64,000 nucleotides of DNA. It comes from CBDIDH01 sp965277595 (lineage in GTDB: Bacteria; Planctomycetota; Planctomycetia; Isosphaerales; Isosphaeraceae). Location of the stretch: assembly GCA_965277595.1 (NCBI GenBank), contig CBDIDH010000002.1, forward strand, positions 1,674,001 through 1,738,000, in the 5' to 3' direction. The position numbers were made by a program, and so were the translations under genes. The notes beneath the pieces were generated by a model, which saw nothing but the letters and a program-made list of their open reading frames with translations, was not told where the DNA came from and did no database searches. Below are positions 25,247 through 34,107 of the stretch, piece by piece (within the stretch, counting starts at the first letter, position 1; the number at the start of each line of letters is the position of its first letter).

Positions 25247-25348
25247 GACCAGTGGCCGATGACCGATGACCAGGATCAAAAGGTCAGTTTTAGAAAGAAG
25301 CGAAGGGGTCGTCAACGAATTTCCGGTCATCGGACCTTGGTCATTGAA
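25247..25348. repeat. Inverted heptamer element 7
   Basis: Left arm GACCAGT, GGCCGAT, GACCGAT, GACCAGG (25247-25274), 46-base spacer, right arm TTCCGGT, CATCGGA, CCTTGGT, CATTGAA (25321-25348). It lies in the 323-base divergent gap before the cvpA-like gene. Nothing else is seen there. Confidence 0.82.
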
Positions 25349-25479
25349 GGGATAGGCTTTGCCATCCTCTCCGTGCTGATCCCCCTTCCGCCTGGGAGGA
25401 GACTCGGCTAGGATGTTCGCGGCCGAAGGGATCGGCCGGGAAGATGCGGTAAAAGGACCGGGAATCGGGAGGATCAAGG

Positions 25480-26202
25480 ATGACACCTTACGATGCGGCC
25501 ATGTTGATCGTGATCGTCGCGGGGATGGTCTGGGGGGCCTTGCGCGGAGTGACCTGGCAACTGGCGAGCCTGGGCTCTCTGGTTCTCGGCTATTCGATCT
25601 CGCATGCCTTCTCGGCGCCGCTGGCGCCGTACTTCCCGGGCGAGCCGGTCGTGGCCCGCGCTCTGGCGATGATCTCGCTTTACGCGGCGGTCTGTTGTGG
25701 AATTTTCCTCGCCGCCTGGACGCTCCGGGCGACGCTTCGAAGGATGAAGTTCGAGTCGTATGACCGCCACCTTGGGATGCTCCTGGGCGGTCTGGAGGGG
25801 ACCTTTCTGGGCCTGGTGATCACCCTCTTTGTTGTCAGCCTGGCCCCGCAGACGCGCGGACCGATCTTCGCCAGCCCGACGGGCAAGGCGGTCGGTCTCC
25901 TGATGTCGGTGCTCGGGCCGGTCCTGCCTTCCGAGGCACGCGGCGTGCTCGCTCCGTTCTGGGCGAATCCGGAAGACCCGACTCTGGTCAATCAGGCTCC
26001 GGCGCCGGTCCCTCCCATGCCGAGGCTCACGGCCGTTGTTGAACCGGGCACGCGAGATGCGGCGACAACTCCCGCCTCGCTCTCGGGTTTCCTCCAGGAC
26101 CAGGAAACGCGGATCGGCAAGACGATCGCCGACGAGGCGACCCGTGGCATCCGGCAGGCAGTCTCGGGGGGCGGCGATGACGGAACAGTTGAGCGTCGGT
26201 GA
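25480..26202 (+). CDS. CvpA family membrane protein
   Basis: Protein of 240 residues with four membrane spans in the first 130: YDAAMLIVIVAGMVWGALRGVTWQL, then SLVLGYSISHAFSAPLAPYF and LGGLEGTFLGLVITLFVVSL. These match the CvpA (colicin V production) family, whose role may concern envelope integrity. The C-terminal 110 residues are a Pro-rich soluble tail. GGGAGG lies about 8 bases upstream. The gene's end overlaps the S4 gene by 26 bases. Confidence 0.87.
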   Translation: MTPYDAAMLIVIVAGMVWGALRGVTWQLASLGSLVLGYSISHAFSAPLAPYFPGEPVVARALAMISLYAAVCCGIFLAAWTLRATLRRMKFESYDRHLGMLLGGLEGTFLGLVITLFVVSLAPQTRGPIFASPTGKAVGLLMSVLGPVLPSEARGVLAPFWANPEDPTLVNQAPAPVPPMPRLTAVVEPGTRDAATTPASLSGFLQDQETRIGKTIADEATRGIRQAVSGGGDDGTVERR

Positions 26203-26389
26203 GCAACCGATTAACCTGACGCAGGTCCTCAAGCTCGCCAGCCTCGTGATGAACGGCGGCGAGGCCAAGGCTCTGATCGCCGAAGGGCGCGTTCGGGTCA
26301 ATGGCGAAGTCGAGTTGCGAAAACGGCGCAAGATGGCTGTCGGTGACGTGATCGAGATGGAGGGTGCCCCCGCGTTGACCCTGGTCTGA
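26177..26389 (+). CDS. S4-domain RNA-binding protein, YbcJ type
   Basis: A 70-residue protein that is a single S4 domain: INLTQVLKLASLVMNGGEAKALIAEGRVRVNGEVELRKRRKM, with the alpha-L-loop GxVxVNG typical of S4. YbcJ-like proteins bind RNA; the target is unknown. The ATG at 26177 is inside the end of cvpA (26-base overlap, different frame), implying coupled translation. The stop TGA at 26387 lies in the first unit of a CTGAY pentamer repeat. Confidence 0.85.
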   Translation: MTEQLSVGEQPINLTQVLKLASLVMNGGEAKALIAEGRVRVNGEVELRKRRKMAVGDVIEMEGAPALTLV

Positions 26390-26430
26390 TCTGATCTGAT
26401 CTGACCTGACCTGATCTGACCTGATCTGAC
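26386..26430. repeat. CTGAY pentamer tandem repeat
   Basis: Nine consecutive pentamers, each CTGAT or CTGAC, run from 26386 to 26430 directly across the S4 gene's stop codon. Five nucleotides per unit means any frame reading through meets TGA quickly. It lies 132 bases before the phosphofructokinase start. Confidence 0.9.
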
Positions 26431-26561
26431 CTCCCTGACGGTCGCGGGAGGTTCGTCCGTTCAAGGAGGAGCTCCATTCTGTGTTCTAACGGCCCGCACG
26501 ACGCCCCGCCCCGGTCTCTCCCGAGGGGGGAGAGGCCGTCGGTGGGCGGTCGAGGAGATTT

Positions 26562-27944
26562 ATGAAGCGGATTGGCATCCTGACGGCCGGCGGCGATACC
26601 CCGGCCCTGAACGCGACGATCGTGGGGGCCGTCCACCAGGCCAACCGCTCTCGGGTCGAGGTGATCGGGATCATCAAGGGGTTCAGCGGCCTGCTCAACC
26701 CCCAGGTCCCTCACGTCCTCTTGAACCCGCTCTTTCATGAGATTCCCGAACTCGACGCCAGCCGCGGCGGGACAATCCTCGGCGCCTCGCGCGACTACGT
26801 CGACGGCAGCGACACCGAGATGATCGCCCGGGTCGCCGAACGGCTCAAGCGGTTGCAGATTGACGGCCTCGTCTGCGTCGGCGGCGACGGCACGATCAAC
26901 GGCATGCAACCCCTGAGCGATCACCTGCCGGTTGTCCTCGCCCCCAAGACGATTGACAACGACCTCGGCCTGAACTACGCCGACGAACCGAACGAGTGGA
27001 CCCGCGAGCCGAACCCGGCATCGTCGCGTGGATACTCGTACAAGAGACGGCCCTCGCGCGAGTTCGAGCTTGATGAGATGATCAACTACGCGACCCCAGG
27101 CTACGCGACGGCCGTTTACGTCTCGTCGATCAGCGTCGAGCGGATCAGGACGACGGCCGAGAGCCATCGGCGGATCGCGATCATCGAGGTCATGGGCCGC
27201 GACTGCGGTATGATCGCGCTGGGAACCGCTTTCGGCCAGCCCGACATCATTCTCGTGCCCGAGGTTCCCGTCGATCCCGAGCCGCTGGTCGAGCGGGTCA
27301 AGGCGATCCTCGACATTCAGAAACATGCCGTGATCTGCCTCTCCGAGGGGATCGTCGACATGCAAGGGCAGATCCTCGGCGCTGTCTCGGCGAGCAAGGA
27401 CCCCGGCGGCAACATTCAGTACACCGGCGCCGCCTCGGCCGTGAAGAGGCTTTTGGTTGAGCGGATCGGCGACGCCTTTTTCACCCGAAAGCGCCGTAAC
27501 GAGAGTGCCGACGCCGCGATCTTCGTCCGTAAGGTCGGTCACACCCAGCGCGGGGGTCGGCCGATCCTGTTCGACCGATTTTACGCCTCGCAGCTTGGCG
27601 GCAAGGCGGTCGAGCTTTTGCTTCAGGGGTATCACAATTGCGTGGCGGTGCTTCAGTATCGCGACGGCGGGTTCCGGCTCGATAGCGTCGATGCGAACAA
27701 GCTGCGCGACCGCTGGGGGACGATCCACGCCCGCCCGCTCTCGCCGACGCTCTACGACGCGAAGCGGTTCCAGCCTTCCGCGAAGGGCGTGACGTACCTG
27801 CGGAGCATCTTCGCCAATGCGCTCGGGGTTGAGGACGTCGAGTCGATCCGCTCGATCTTCGACACGGGCAACATCACGCATCCGTATGATTCGGTGAATG
27901 TCCACATCAACAAACGCATTCGGAGACTCGACGAGATCGAATGA
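26562..27944 (+). CDS. pfkA: 6-phosphofructokinase, Gly/Lys (likely ATP-dependent, group X-like)
   Basis: Glycolytic enzyme converting fructose 6-phosphate to the 1,6-bisphosphate; 460 residues, longer than E. coli PfkA (320). Start ILTAGGDTPALNA, phosphoryl-donor loop VGGDGT (107-111) and the fructose-6-P loop PKTIDNDLG (128-136). The second residue pair that discriminates donors reads Gly in GGDGT and Lys in KTIDND. In classical enzymes Gly/Gly goes with ATP and Asp/Lys with PPi; the Gly/Lys mixture occurs in ATP-dependent long PFKs such as those of trypanosomes. ATP use is therefore inferred. Confidence 0.9.
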   Translation: MKRIGILTAGGDTPALNATIVGAVHQANRSRVEVIGIIKGFSGLLNPQVPHVLLNPLFHEIPELDASRGGTILGASRDYVDGSDTEMIARVAERLKRLQIDGLVCVGGDGTINGMQPLSDHLPVVLAPKTIDNDLGLNYADEPNEWTREPNPASSRGYSYKRRPSREFELDEMINYATPGYATAVYVSSISVERIRTTAESHRRIAIIEVMGRDCGMIALGTAFGQPDIILVPEVPVDPEPLVERVKAILDIQKHAVICLSEGIVDMQGQILGAVSASKDPGGNIQYTGAASAVKRLLVERIGDAFFTRKRRNESADAAIFVRKVGHTQRGGRPILFDRFYASQLGGKAVELLLQGYHNCVAVLQYRDGGFRLDSVDANKLRDRWGTIHARPLSPTLYDAKRFQPSAKGVTYLRSIFANALGVEDVESIRSIFDTGNITHPYDSVNVHINKRIRRLDEIE

Positions 27945-27998
27945 TCGCCCCGGGCCGTCTCGGCGGACGTCCAGGTCAGGGCAATTTCATGGAAAAAT

Positions 27999-28105
27999 GA
28001 CCGATGATTGATGCCCGATGACCGAGAAACACACGGTGACATCCTTCCCTCGCCTGATCCACTTCGGCTTTTGCATCGGTCATTGGTCCTCGGTGCTCGG
28101 TCATT
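27999..28105. repeat. Inverted heptamer element 8
   Basis: Left arm GACCGAT, GATTGAT, GCCCGAT, GACCGAG (27999-28026), 47-base spacer, right arm CATCGGT, CATTGGT, CCTCGGT, GCTCGGT, CATT (28074-28105). In the 359-base gap between pfkA and egtD; the remaining 200 bases before egtD show no further structure. Confidence 0.84.
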
Positions 28106-28303
28106 ACGGAAGAGGGAGCCCCTCCGGGCGTCGGTTTGATGCCCTCTTGCCTTTGCTCCCTACACTGACTACACAGAGGATCGTTACGGAGCGACCACCC
28201 CCCCTCGCGCAGGATTCGCGGTGGTCGGGGTGCGCCGCGGACAAGCCACCGCTGACGTCCAGGGACCGGACACTCCCTCCCACGCGCTCGCGCCGAGGTC
28301 CCC

Positions 28304-29317
28304 TTGCCGATTCAGGCCGCTCCACACGTCGAAGCTCGGCGTCTCTCGATCGTCCGAACCGACGAGACCCGTTCCGAGCCCGAGCCCCTGGCCTTCGCCC
28401 GAGCCGTCCGCGACGGCCTGACCGCTCGGCCCAGGACGCTCCCCTTCCCTTATCTTTACGACGCGGCCGGCTCCGCGCTCTTTGAGGAGATTTGCAGGCT
28501 TCCCGAGTATTACCTGACCCGGACCGAGGACGCGATTCTCCGCGAACACGCCGACGCGATGGTCGCCGGTTGGTCGGAGCCGCCGACCCTGATCGAGCTT
28601 GGCAGCGGGAGCGCCGAGAAGACCGAGCGACTGATTGCCGCCGCGCTCCAACGCTACGGTCGGCTCCATTACGTACCGATCGACGTCTCGGGAACGGCTG
28701 TTGAAGCCTCGGCGCGGCACCTTGTCCGGACCTTCCCCGCGCTTCGGGTTACCGGCCACGTCGGCGATTATCACGGCAGCCTCGCCCCCGCCGCCGCCCG
28801 ATTTCGCGGGCCGAAACTCTTCGTTTTTCTCGGCTCAAGCCTCGGCAATTATGAGCCCGACGCCGCCACAGAGCTACTCGACCATCTTGCCCGCGTGATG
28901 ACTCCCGACGATGCCTTGCTTCTCGGCACCGACCTGGCCAAGGATGCCGCGCTTCTCGAAGCCGCGTATGACGACGCGCAAGGGGTCACGGCGCGATTCA
29001 CCCTGAACCTTCTCACGCGGATCAATCGCGAGCTTGGCGGCGATTTCGCGCTCGATCAATTCCGCCACCGGGCGACGTATCGCCCCGACCTCGGCCGGGT
29101 CGAGATCTACCTCGACAGCCTGGCCGACCAGACCGTCCACGTTCCCGCGGCCTCTCTCACGGCCTTTTTCCAGGCTGGTGAGTCGATCCACACCGAGAAT
29201 TCTCACAAGTACACCTTCGCCGCGCTCCACGATCTCGCCGGCTGTTCCGGGTTCACCGAGGAGTCTTCGTGGACCGACAGCCAGTCCTGGTTTCGCGTCC
29301 AGCGCTGGCGGGTTTGA
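28304..29317 (+). CDS. egtD: L-histidine N-alpha-methyltransferase, EgtD
   Basis: SAM-dependent enzyme that trimethylates histidine to hercynine, the first step of ergothioneine synthesis; 337 residues. Family blocks are clear: LPFPYLYDAAGSALFEEICRLPEYYLTRTE at the start, SAM-binding ELGSGSAEKT, then FLGSSLGNYEP, and HTENSHKYT near the end. The start is a TTG at 28304 with GAGGT five bases before it; no ATG fits. No egtB is adjacent (next gene is the ECF fusion), which is unusual, since EgtB and EgtD are generally clustered or fused. Confidence 0.9.
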   Translation: MPIQAAPHVEARRLSIVRTDETRSEPEPLAFARAVRDGLTARPRTLPFPYLYDAAGSALFEEICRLPEYYLTRTEDAILREHADAMVAGWSEPPTLIELGSGSAEKTERLIAAALQRYGRLHYVPIDVSGTAVEASARHLVRTFPALRVTGHVGDYHGSLAPAAARFRGPKLFVFLGSSLGNYEPDAATELLDHLARVMTPDDALLLGTDLAKDAALLEAAYDDAQGVTARFTLNLLTRINRELGGDFALDQFRHRATYRPDLGRVEIYLDSLADQTVHVPAASLTAFFQAGESIHTENSHKYTFAALHDLAGCSGFTEESSWTDSQSWFRVQRWRV

Positions 29318-29349
29318 CCCTGGGCTGATGGCTTCGCGTTGAGAACAAT

Positions 29350-29501
29350 GACCGATGGCCAAGGACCGATGACCAAAAAACGCAGAATTCCTTGAGCAAG
29401 TTCCTCGCCGATTCTGACGTTTTCCCTCGGTCATCGGTCATCGGTCATCGGTCATTTTCCCTCGGTCATCGGTGATTGTCCCTCGGTCATCGGTCATTGG
29501 T
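29350..29501. repeat. Inverted heptamer element 9
   Basis: Left arm GACCGAT, GGCCAAG, GACCGAT, GACCAAA (29350-29377); 47-base spacer; right arm of eleven units in unbroken 7-nt register from 29425 to 29501 (CCTCGGT, CATCGGT x3, CATTTTC, CCTCGGT, CATCGGT, GATTGTC, CCTCGGT, CATCGGT, CATTGGT). It lies in the 323-base gap between egtD and the ECF fusion gene. Confidence 0.9.
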
Positions 29502-29640
29502 TCTTCCGCGCCAAAGAAGCGCCAGCGAATACCCGCGCAAAAGAAATTCCGAGCGTTCGCCTGGCGAATTGTGATCGGTTTCGACCCGGCTCGGCCCATG
29601 GAGAGGGGTAAGATCGACAGGGCCGGGAGGACCGAAAGCA

Positions 29641-32040
29641 ATGGCCAGCTCGCAGTTTCGCGACGCCTTGTCGCAGATTCATCGACTCTTCACCGTCGGG
29701 GCCGTGGCCGGTCTCTCGGATGCCTCGCTGCTCCGACGATTCCAGACAGGGCGAGACAACGAGGCGTTCGGGGCGATCGTCGCCAGGCACGGGCCGATGG
29801 TGCTCTCGGTCTGCCAGAACCTGCTCCGCGATCCGAGCGACGTGGAAGATGCCTTTCAGGCGACCTTTCTCATCCTCGTTCGACAGGCGGGGCGGGTCCG
29901 CGTCGACGGGTCGCTGGGCGGCTGGCTCTATCGGGTTGCGTATCGGGTCGCCCTCCGCGCTCGCTTCGATGGCGTTCGAAGGCGAGCGCGCGAAAGGGAC
30001 GACGTGGCCCTGGAATCGATCGCCGGAACTTCCGCGGAAGGCCCCGCGCCCGAGCTTCATGAGGAAATCGCGAGGCTCCCTGAATCGTATCGGCGGGCCG
30101 TTGTCCTCTGCGATCTCCAGGGGATGACTCAGGTCCAGGCCGCCCGCGAGCTTCGTTGCGGCGAGGCAACCATCCGCCGACGCCTCGCCGGCGCTCACGA
30201 ACGCCTTCGCCTTCGGCTCGAACGTCGCGGGGTCGCCCCCCTGGCCGCCCTGTTCCGAACGCCCGCCGCAGTGCCGACGGACCTGGTCCGCAATGTCGTT
30301 CTCCTCGTCGCCAATAGCCGCCCCGCGTCGGCGAACGTGGCCCGACTCGTCGCGGCGGTTCTGGTCGCCTTGAACCGAGCCCGAGGCATCCGGATCGCCG
30401 CCGCCCTGATCCTCGGTCTCGGAATGACCTCAACGCTCGTCGCTCTCGCCGCGCACGACCCTCCCCAGAAGCCCGACCGGCCGCCGGTTGTTGCCGCGAC
30501 CGAACCAAAAAAGGCCGAGGCCGATCGCCCCTTGCCTCACTGGGTTCACAAGACTTCCGACTGCTTTGGCGAAACCTGGGCCTGTCTGGATGACCTCCGC
30601 GAGTTCTCGAAATCCGGGAAGAAAGTTTCCCTGCACGATCCAGTCGCCAAGACGGATGATATTTACGACGGGGGCGACGCGATCCGCCGCGTGGACAGGA
30701 GCAAGGCCACGTTCACGATCACGCACCTCGGGCCGAAAGGGAAGCCAATCCCGTCGTCCGTTCTGGAACTTCTTTACGAACCGGCCATGACCTCGAAGCG
30801 GGCGACCGAACAGGAACGCAAGACGGCTTACGTCTTCACCGATTACGAGATCGAGACGGTCAACGGCCGCCGCCTCGGCCGACTCGATCAATCCATCCGC
30901 GATGCGCTCGGCGTCGCCCGGGTCGACAACCAGACCTGGTACGACCTGGAGACAAAACTCCCCATCCGTCGCCGCGACCGGCTTCAGGTCGCCTATCAGC
31001 ACGAGTTCCAGCGCGAGTTCGCGACGACCGAGTTTGCATACCCGGCGACCGGCCCGGCCGACCTCTTCGCCCTCGGCGTTCCCAGGGGAACCCCCGTCGT
31101 CGAGACGACCGAGACCCGCAAGGGGCTCGCCGACCTTCCCCTCGAAATCCAGCGCTGCATTCGAGGCGCGGCCGAGGCTCTGCGACGGTTCCCGAGAGAC
31201 TTCCGGTCGCTCACGATCGGCAGTCCGACCCGGATCGAATACTGGTCATGTCCGGCCGAATGGATGGACTTGAGATCCGACTCGTTGCGCGACGGCTTCA
31301 GCCCCGCCTTTGACGAGAACCGCCGGCCCCTCCACTTCAAGGCCGACAACCAGGGCGGCTGGCCCGGCGAGCTCGAAGCCGACGACGGCTTCACGCTCAA
31401 GGGCGAGGCCCGCACCAACGCCTTCGCCGACCGTTTCCCGTTCGACAAGGCCGTGAACATCGCGCTGGAGGATGGCAAGAGAACCTATCACCTCACGCGA
31501 TTTTATGTCGACGAAGGCAAACCTTGGCGCGAGGAGTTGCACGTCCTTGGCGGCAGTTTCGATCAGCTTCCCGAGACGCTCGAAAACCAGTGGCCTTATG
31601 CGAGCTGGGGATTCAGCCGCCTTTCGCTTCCCCCGGCCGAGCCCGACACCCCGCCGGGTCAGATCGTGATCAAGTATGAGCAGCCTGATTTTCGCCAGCT
31701 CTTTTATTGCGACCCAGACCGCGACTTCATCGCCGTCAAGCAGGCGGAATGGTGGAAGCGTGAGGGAAAGTGGGGCAGCAAGGATGAGACGCGGGCCGCC
31801 GAGTTCAAGCAACTCACAAACGGCTCATGGTACGTGACGCGCTGGGATCACTCGTGGTTGGGCAAGGTGACCCGCGTCGTCCCCGGTGGCCTGAAGACGT
31901 CGGAAGAGGAAGCCACGGACCACAGGTTCATCACGATCACCCCGTTGCCCCGGGATCAGTTTCCGAAAGAGATTTTTAACGGTGATGCATTCGTGGAATC
32001 CGCGCGAAAGCGTGGAGCCAAGATCGAGGTCGATCGTTGA
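29641..32040 (+). CDS. ECF sigma factor fused to a membrane span and exported domain
   Basis: A 799-residue fusion. Residues about 25-110 are sigma region 2 (LLRRFQTGRDNEAFGAIVAR...DVEDAFQATFLILVRQ) and 145-200 sigma region 4 (LPESYRRAVVLCDLQGMTQ...ATIRRRLAGAHERL). A hydrophobic stretch at about 249-270 (IAAALILGLGMTSTLVALAA) is a likely membrane span. The last 500 residues, which start PPQKPDRPPVV and hold no family I can name, would lie outside the cytoplasm. ECF sigma factors with a built-in membrane domain are known from planctomycetes. No anti-sigma gene is adjacent, so the exported part may be the sensor. Start at 29641 is not preceded by a strong site. Confidence 0.85.
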   Translation: MASSQFRDALSQIHRLFTVGAVAGLSDASLLRRFQTGRDNEAFGAIVARHGPMVLSVCQNLLRDPSDVEDAFQATFLILVRQAGRVRVDGSLGGWLYRVAYRVALRARFDGVRRRARERDDVALESIAGTSAEGPAPELHEEIARLPESYRRAVVLCDLQGMTQVQAARELRCGEATIRRRLAGAHERLRLRLERRGVAPLAALFRTPAAVPTDLVRNVVLLVANSRPASANVARLVAAVLVALNRARGIRIAAALILGLGMTSTLVALAAHDPPQKPDRPPVVAATEPKKAEADRPLPHWVHKTSDCFGETWACLDDLREFSKSGKKVSLHDPVAKTDDIYDGGDAIRRVDRSKATFTITHLGPKGKPIPSSVLELLYEPAMTSKRATEQERKTAYVFTDYEIETVNGRRLGRLDQSIRDALGVARVDNQTWYDLETKLPIRRRDRLQVAYQHEFQREFATTEFAYPATGPADLFALGVPRGTPVVETTETRKGLADLPLEIQRCIRGAAEALRRFPRDFRSLTIGSPTRIEYWSCPAEWMDLRSDSLRDGFSPAFDENRRPLHFKADNQGGWPGELEADDGFTLKGEARTNAFADRFPFDKAVNIALEDGKRTYHLTRFYVDEGKPWREELHVLGGSFDQLPETLENQWPYASWGFSRLSLPPAEPDTPPGQIVIKYEQPDFRQLFYCDPDRDFIAVKQAEWWKREGKWGSKDETRAAEFKQLTNGSWYVTRWDHSWLGKVTRVVPGGLKTSEEEATDHRFITITPLPRDQFPKEIFNGDAFVESARKRGAKIEVDR

Positions 32041-32044
32041 ATTG

Positions 32045-33241
32045 TCAGACCGGCACCGAGTCTCGGGTCTGGTTGAAGCCGAGAGCCAGTAACCTTGGCG
32101 CCAGGTTTGAGAAGATCGAGGCGGCGTCAACAAGCCGGGGATTGATCAGAATGTGATGAAAAACACGGCACAAGCGAATACGTTGATCGAAGCGGCGATG
32201 CCAGGCCGTCTTGAAGAGGCGCTGAAGGTCGGCATCGGCCCCGTTCTTCGAGAGGGCGTGCGTGACCATCGGCGCGAGCATCGCGGCGCCGAGGAGGGCC
32301 ATGGTCATTCCCTGGCCGCCAAGCGGGTCGATCGTCCCCTGAGCGTCGCCCGCGTAGAGAATGCCGGGCAGGCTTGGCGTCGACGCCTGAACGCGGACGT
32401 CGGAGATCGTCTTCCAGTCGCCCAGGGGAGTGCCCGATTGCCAGAGGCGGTCAAGGACGGGATTGGCCGGGAAGACGTCGCGGGCGAGGCGGTCGAGGTC
32501 GCCCCGGTGCCTCTTGAGGATCGATTCGGGAAGCAGGCCGCAGAGGTTCGTGACCGACGTCTCCACCCGGCAGGCGCCGACGTATCCGCCGTGGAGCAGG
32601 TGGAGACCGACCGTTCCGATCGGCTCGGACAGGCGGTCGGGGATGTGCACGTGATGTTTGAGGCCGAAGAGCGCGGGGCGGAACCGGCTTCGCGCCCGGA
32701 CCTGACCCGTCTGCTTGACGAGCGCCGAGTGGCGGCCGTCGGCGGCGATGGTGATCGTCGCCGGGACCTCGAAGGGTTCGGCCGCCCCTTGCCGGGCGAG
32801 GATGCCGACAACCTTGCCATCGCGGACAAGCGGCCCTTTGACGCGCGATTTTTCGAGCACGACGACCCCGGCCGATCGGGCCGACTGAACGATCAGGTGA
32901 TCGAGTGCCCCCCGGCTCAGGCCGATTCCGGGCAGGCCGTCGGGACCGGTGAAATCCGATTCAAGCACCCGGCCGCGCGGGGTCGTGATCCGAACCCGCT
33001 CGATCGGATGATAGCCGAGCGCCTCAATCCCGGCGGTCAGGCCGAGTCGTTCAAAAACTCCCCAGCATTCCGGGCTGAGAAATTCGCCACAAAGCTTTTC
33101 CCTCGGAAAGCTTGCCGGGTCCAGCAGCGCCACGCGCGCCCCGGCCCTCGCCAGGCTCAGCGCGAGCGATCCTCCCGCGAGGCCAGCGCCCGCGATCGCC
33201 ACGTCAAAAGACCCGGAAACATCAACGAGAGGGTCACTCAT
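32045..33241 (-). CDS. FAD-dependent oxidoreductase, geranylgeranyl-reductase type
   Basis: Flavoenzyme of 398 residues. Dinucleotide motif VAIAGAGLAGGSLALSLARAG, ALLDPASFPREKLCGEFLSPE (the PRxKxCGE motif of geranylgeranyl reductases), a mid ITIAADGRHSALVK and the FAD motif AGDAQGTIDPLGGQGM. ATG at 33241 chosen; longer frames overlap the methyltransferase. The gene lies 101 bases after the methyltransferase. In other planctomycetes such a reductase and methyltransferase often sit with a type III polyketide synthase; none is visible here. Substrate unknown. Confidence 0.87.
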   Translation of the reverse strand: MSDPLVDVSGSFDVAIAGAGLAGGSLALSLARAGARVALLDPASFPREKLCGEFLSPECWGVFERLGLTAGIEALGYHPIERVRITTPRGRVLESDFTGPDGLPGIGLSRGALDHLIVQSARSAGVVVLEKSRVKGPLVRDGKVVGILARQGAAEPFEVPATITIAADGRHSALVKQTGQVRARSRFRPALFGLKHHVHIPDRLSEPIGTVGLHLLHGGYVGACRVETSVTNLCGLLPESILKRHRGDLDRLARDVFPANPVLDRLWQSGTPLGDWKTISDVRVQASTPSLPGILYAGDAQGTIDPLGGQGMTMALLGAAMLAPMVTHALSKNGADADLQRLFKTAWHRRFDQRIRLCRVFHHILINPRLVDAASIFSNLAPRLLALGFNQTRDSVPV

Positions 33242-33342
33242 GAGATGGACAGGTCCCTTGCGTCGGAGAGAGAGAAGCGGGGTCGACCTGTCAGGACGCT
33301 CGCAAAACCAACGCCCGGATTCGACTCCGTCTCTCCTTTTCT

Positions 33343-34107
33343 CTAGCGCAGGCGTCGGCCGACGAGGGCGAGTTGATATCCCAGATAACCACGCACGGTC
33401 CATTCAAAATCGGGAAGTGCGCGGCCGAGGTCGGCAAGCTCGCCGACGGTGAACCCGCGGAGGACCGAGAGGGGACCGTCGTACCTAACGAGGCGGTTGC
33501 GAGTAAAAACCCGGCTCCAGGCGATGAACCCGTAATAGGCGAACCAGTGCCGACGGATGTCCAGCACCACGACCCGACGCCGGGCGACCCGGGCCATCTC
33601 GGCCACGAGCCGATGCAGATCCAGGCCCGCGAAGTGGTGCGCGAACTTCACGGCCGTGACGAGGTCAACCGAGGCGTCGGCAAAGGGGAGCCGAAGCGCA
33701 TCGCCGCGAACGACCGCGTTCAGGCCCGAACGTCGGGCCAGCCCCACGGCCGTCGGGTCGCGGTCGAGCGTTATGACCGTCGTTTGGGTTGGAAGTCGAT
33801 CGACGAGGGCGCGCGGGATGTCGCCCGAGCCCGACCCGACGTCAAGGACGTGGGCAAGGCCCTCCTCGGCGATCAGGCGGTCAACCTCGCGGCGGAGGCT
33901 TCGGAGGTTACCAAGCTGGCGGTTCACCCGACGGAGGACGCGGTACGCCTCGGCAACCTCGTTTTCCGGCAGGCCGGGGGCGTCCATCAGCTCGGGGTCA
34001 TCGCGGCGCGGGGGCGTCCATGTCCTGGGGATCAACACGGGGTCGCTTTCGGGTCGGGGCTGCCCTTTGGCGAGCAGGCAAATGCCAGGGGGTTCAGCGG
34101 CCGTCAA
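33343..34107 (-). CDS. Class I SAM-dependent methyltransferase
   Basis: A 254-residue methyltransferase with the SAM loop HVLDVGSGSGDIPRALVDRL, TLDRDPTAVGLARR, GDALRLPFADASVDLV and FAHHF. The end (GFIAWSRVFTRNRLVRYDG) matches the planctomycete group found beside type III PKS and FAD reductases. The start is TTG at 34107, overlapping the end of the small upstream gene by 14 bases. An alternative inner start would shorten it to about MDAPGLP. The product is unknown. Confidence 0.85.
   Translation of the reverse strand: MTAAEPPGICLLAKGQPRPESDPVLIPRTWTPPRRDDPELMDAPGLPENEVAEAYRVLRRVNRQLGNLRSLRREVDRLIAEEGLAHVLDVGSGSGDIPRALVDRLPTQTTVITLDRDPTAVGLARRSGLNAVVRGDALRLPFADASVDLVTAVKFAHHFAGLDLHRLVAEMARVARRRVVVLDIRRHWFAYYGFIAWSRVFTRNRLVRYDGPLSVLRGFTVGELADLGRALPDFEWTVRGYLGYQLALVGRRLR

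Noticed and set aside
26298..27905. Long minus-strand frame opposite pfkA
   Set aside because: Shadow frame; pfkA motifs are unambiguous.
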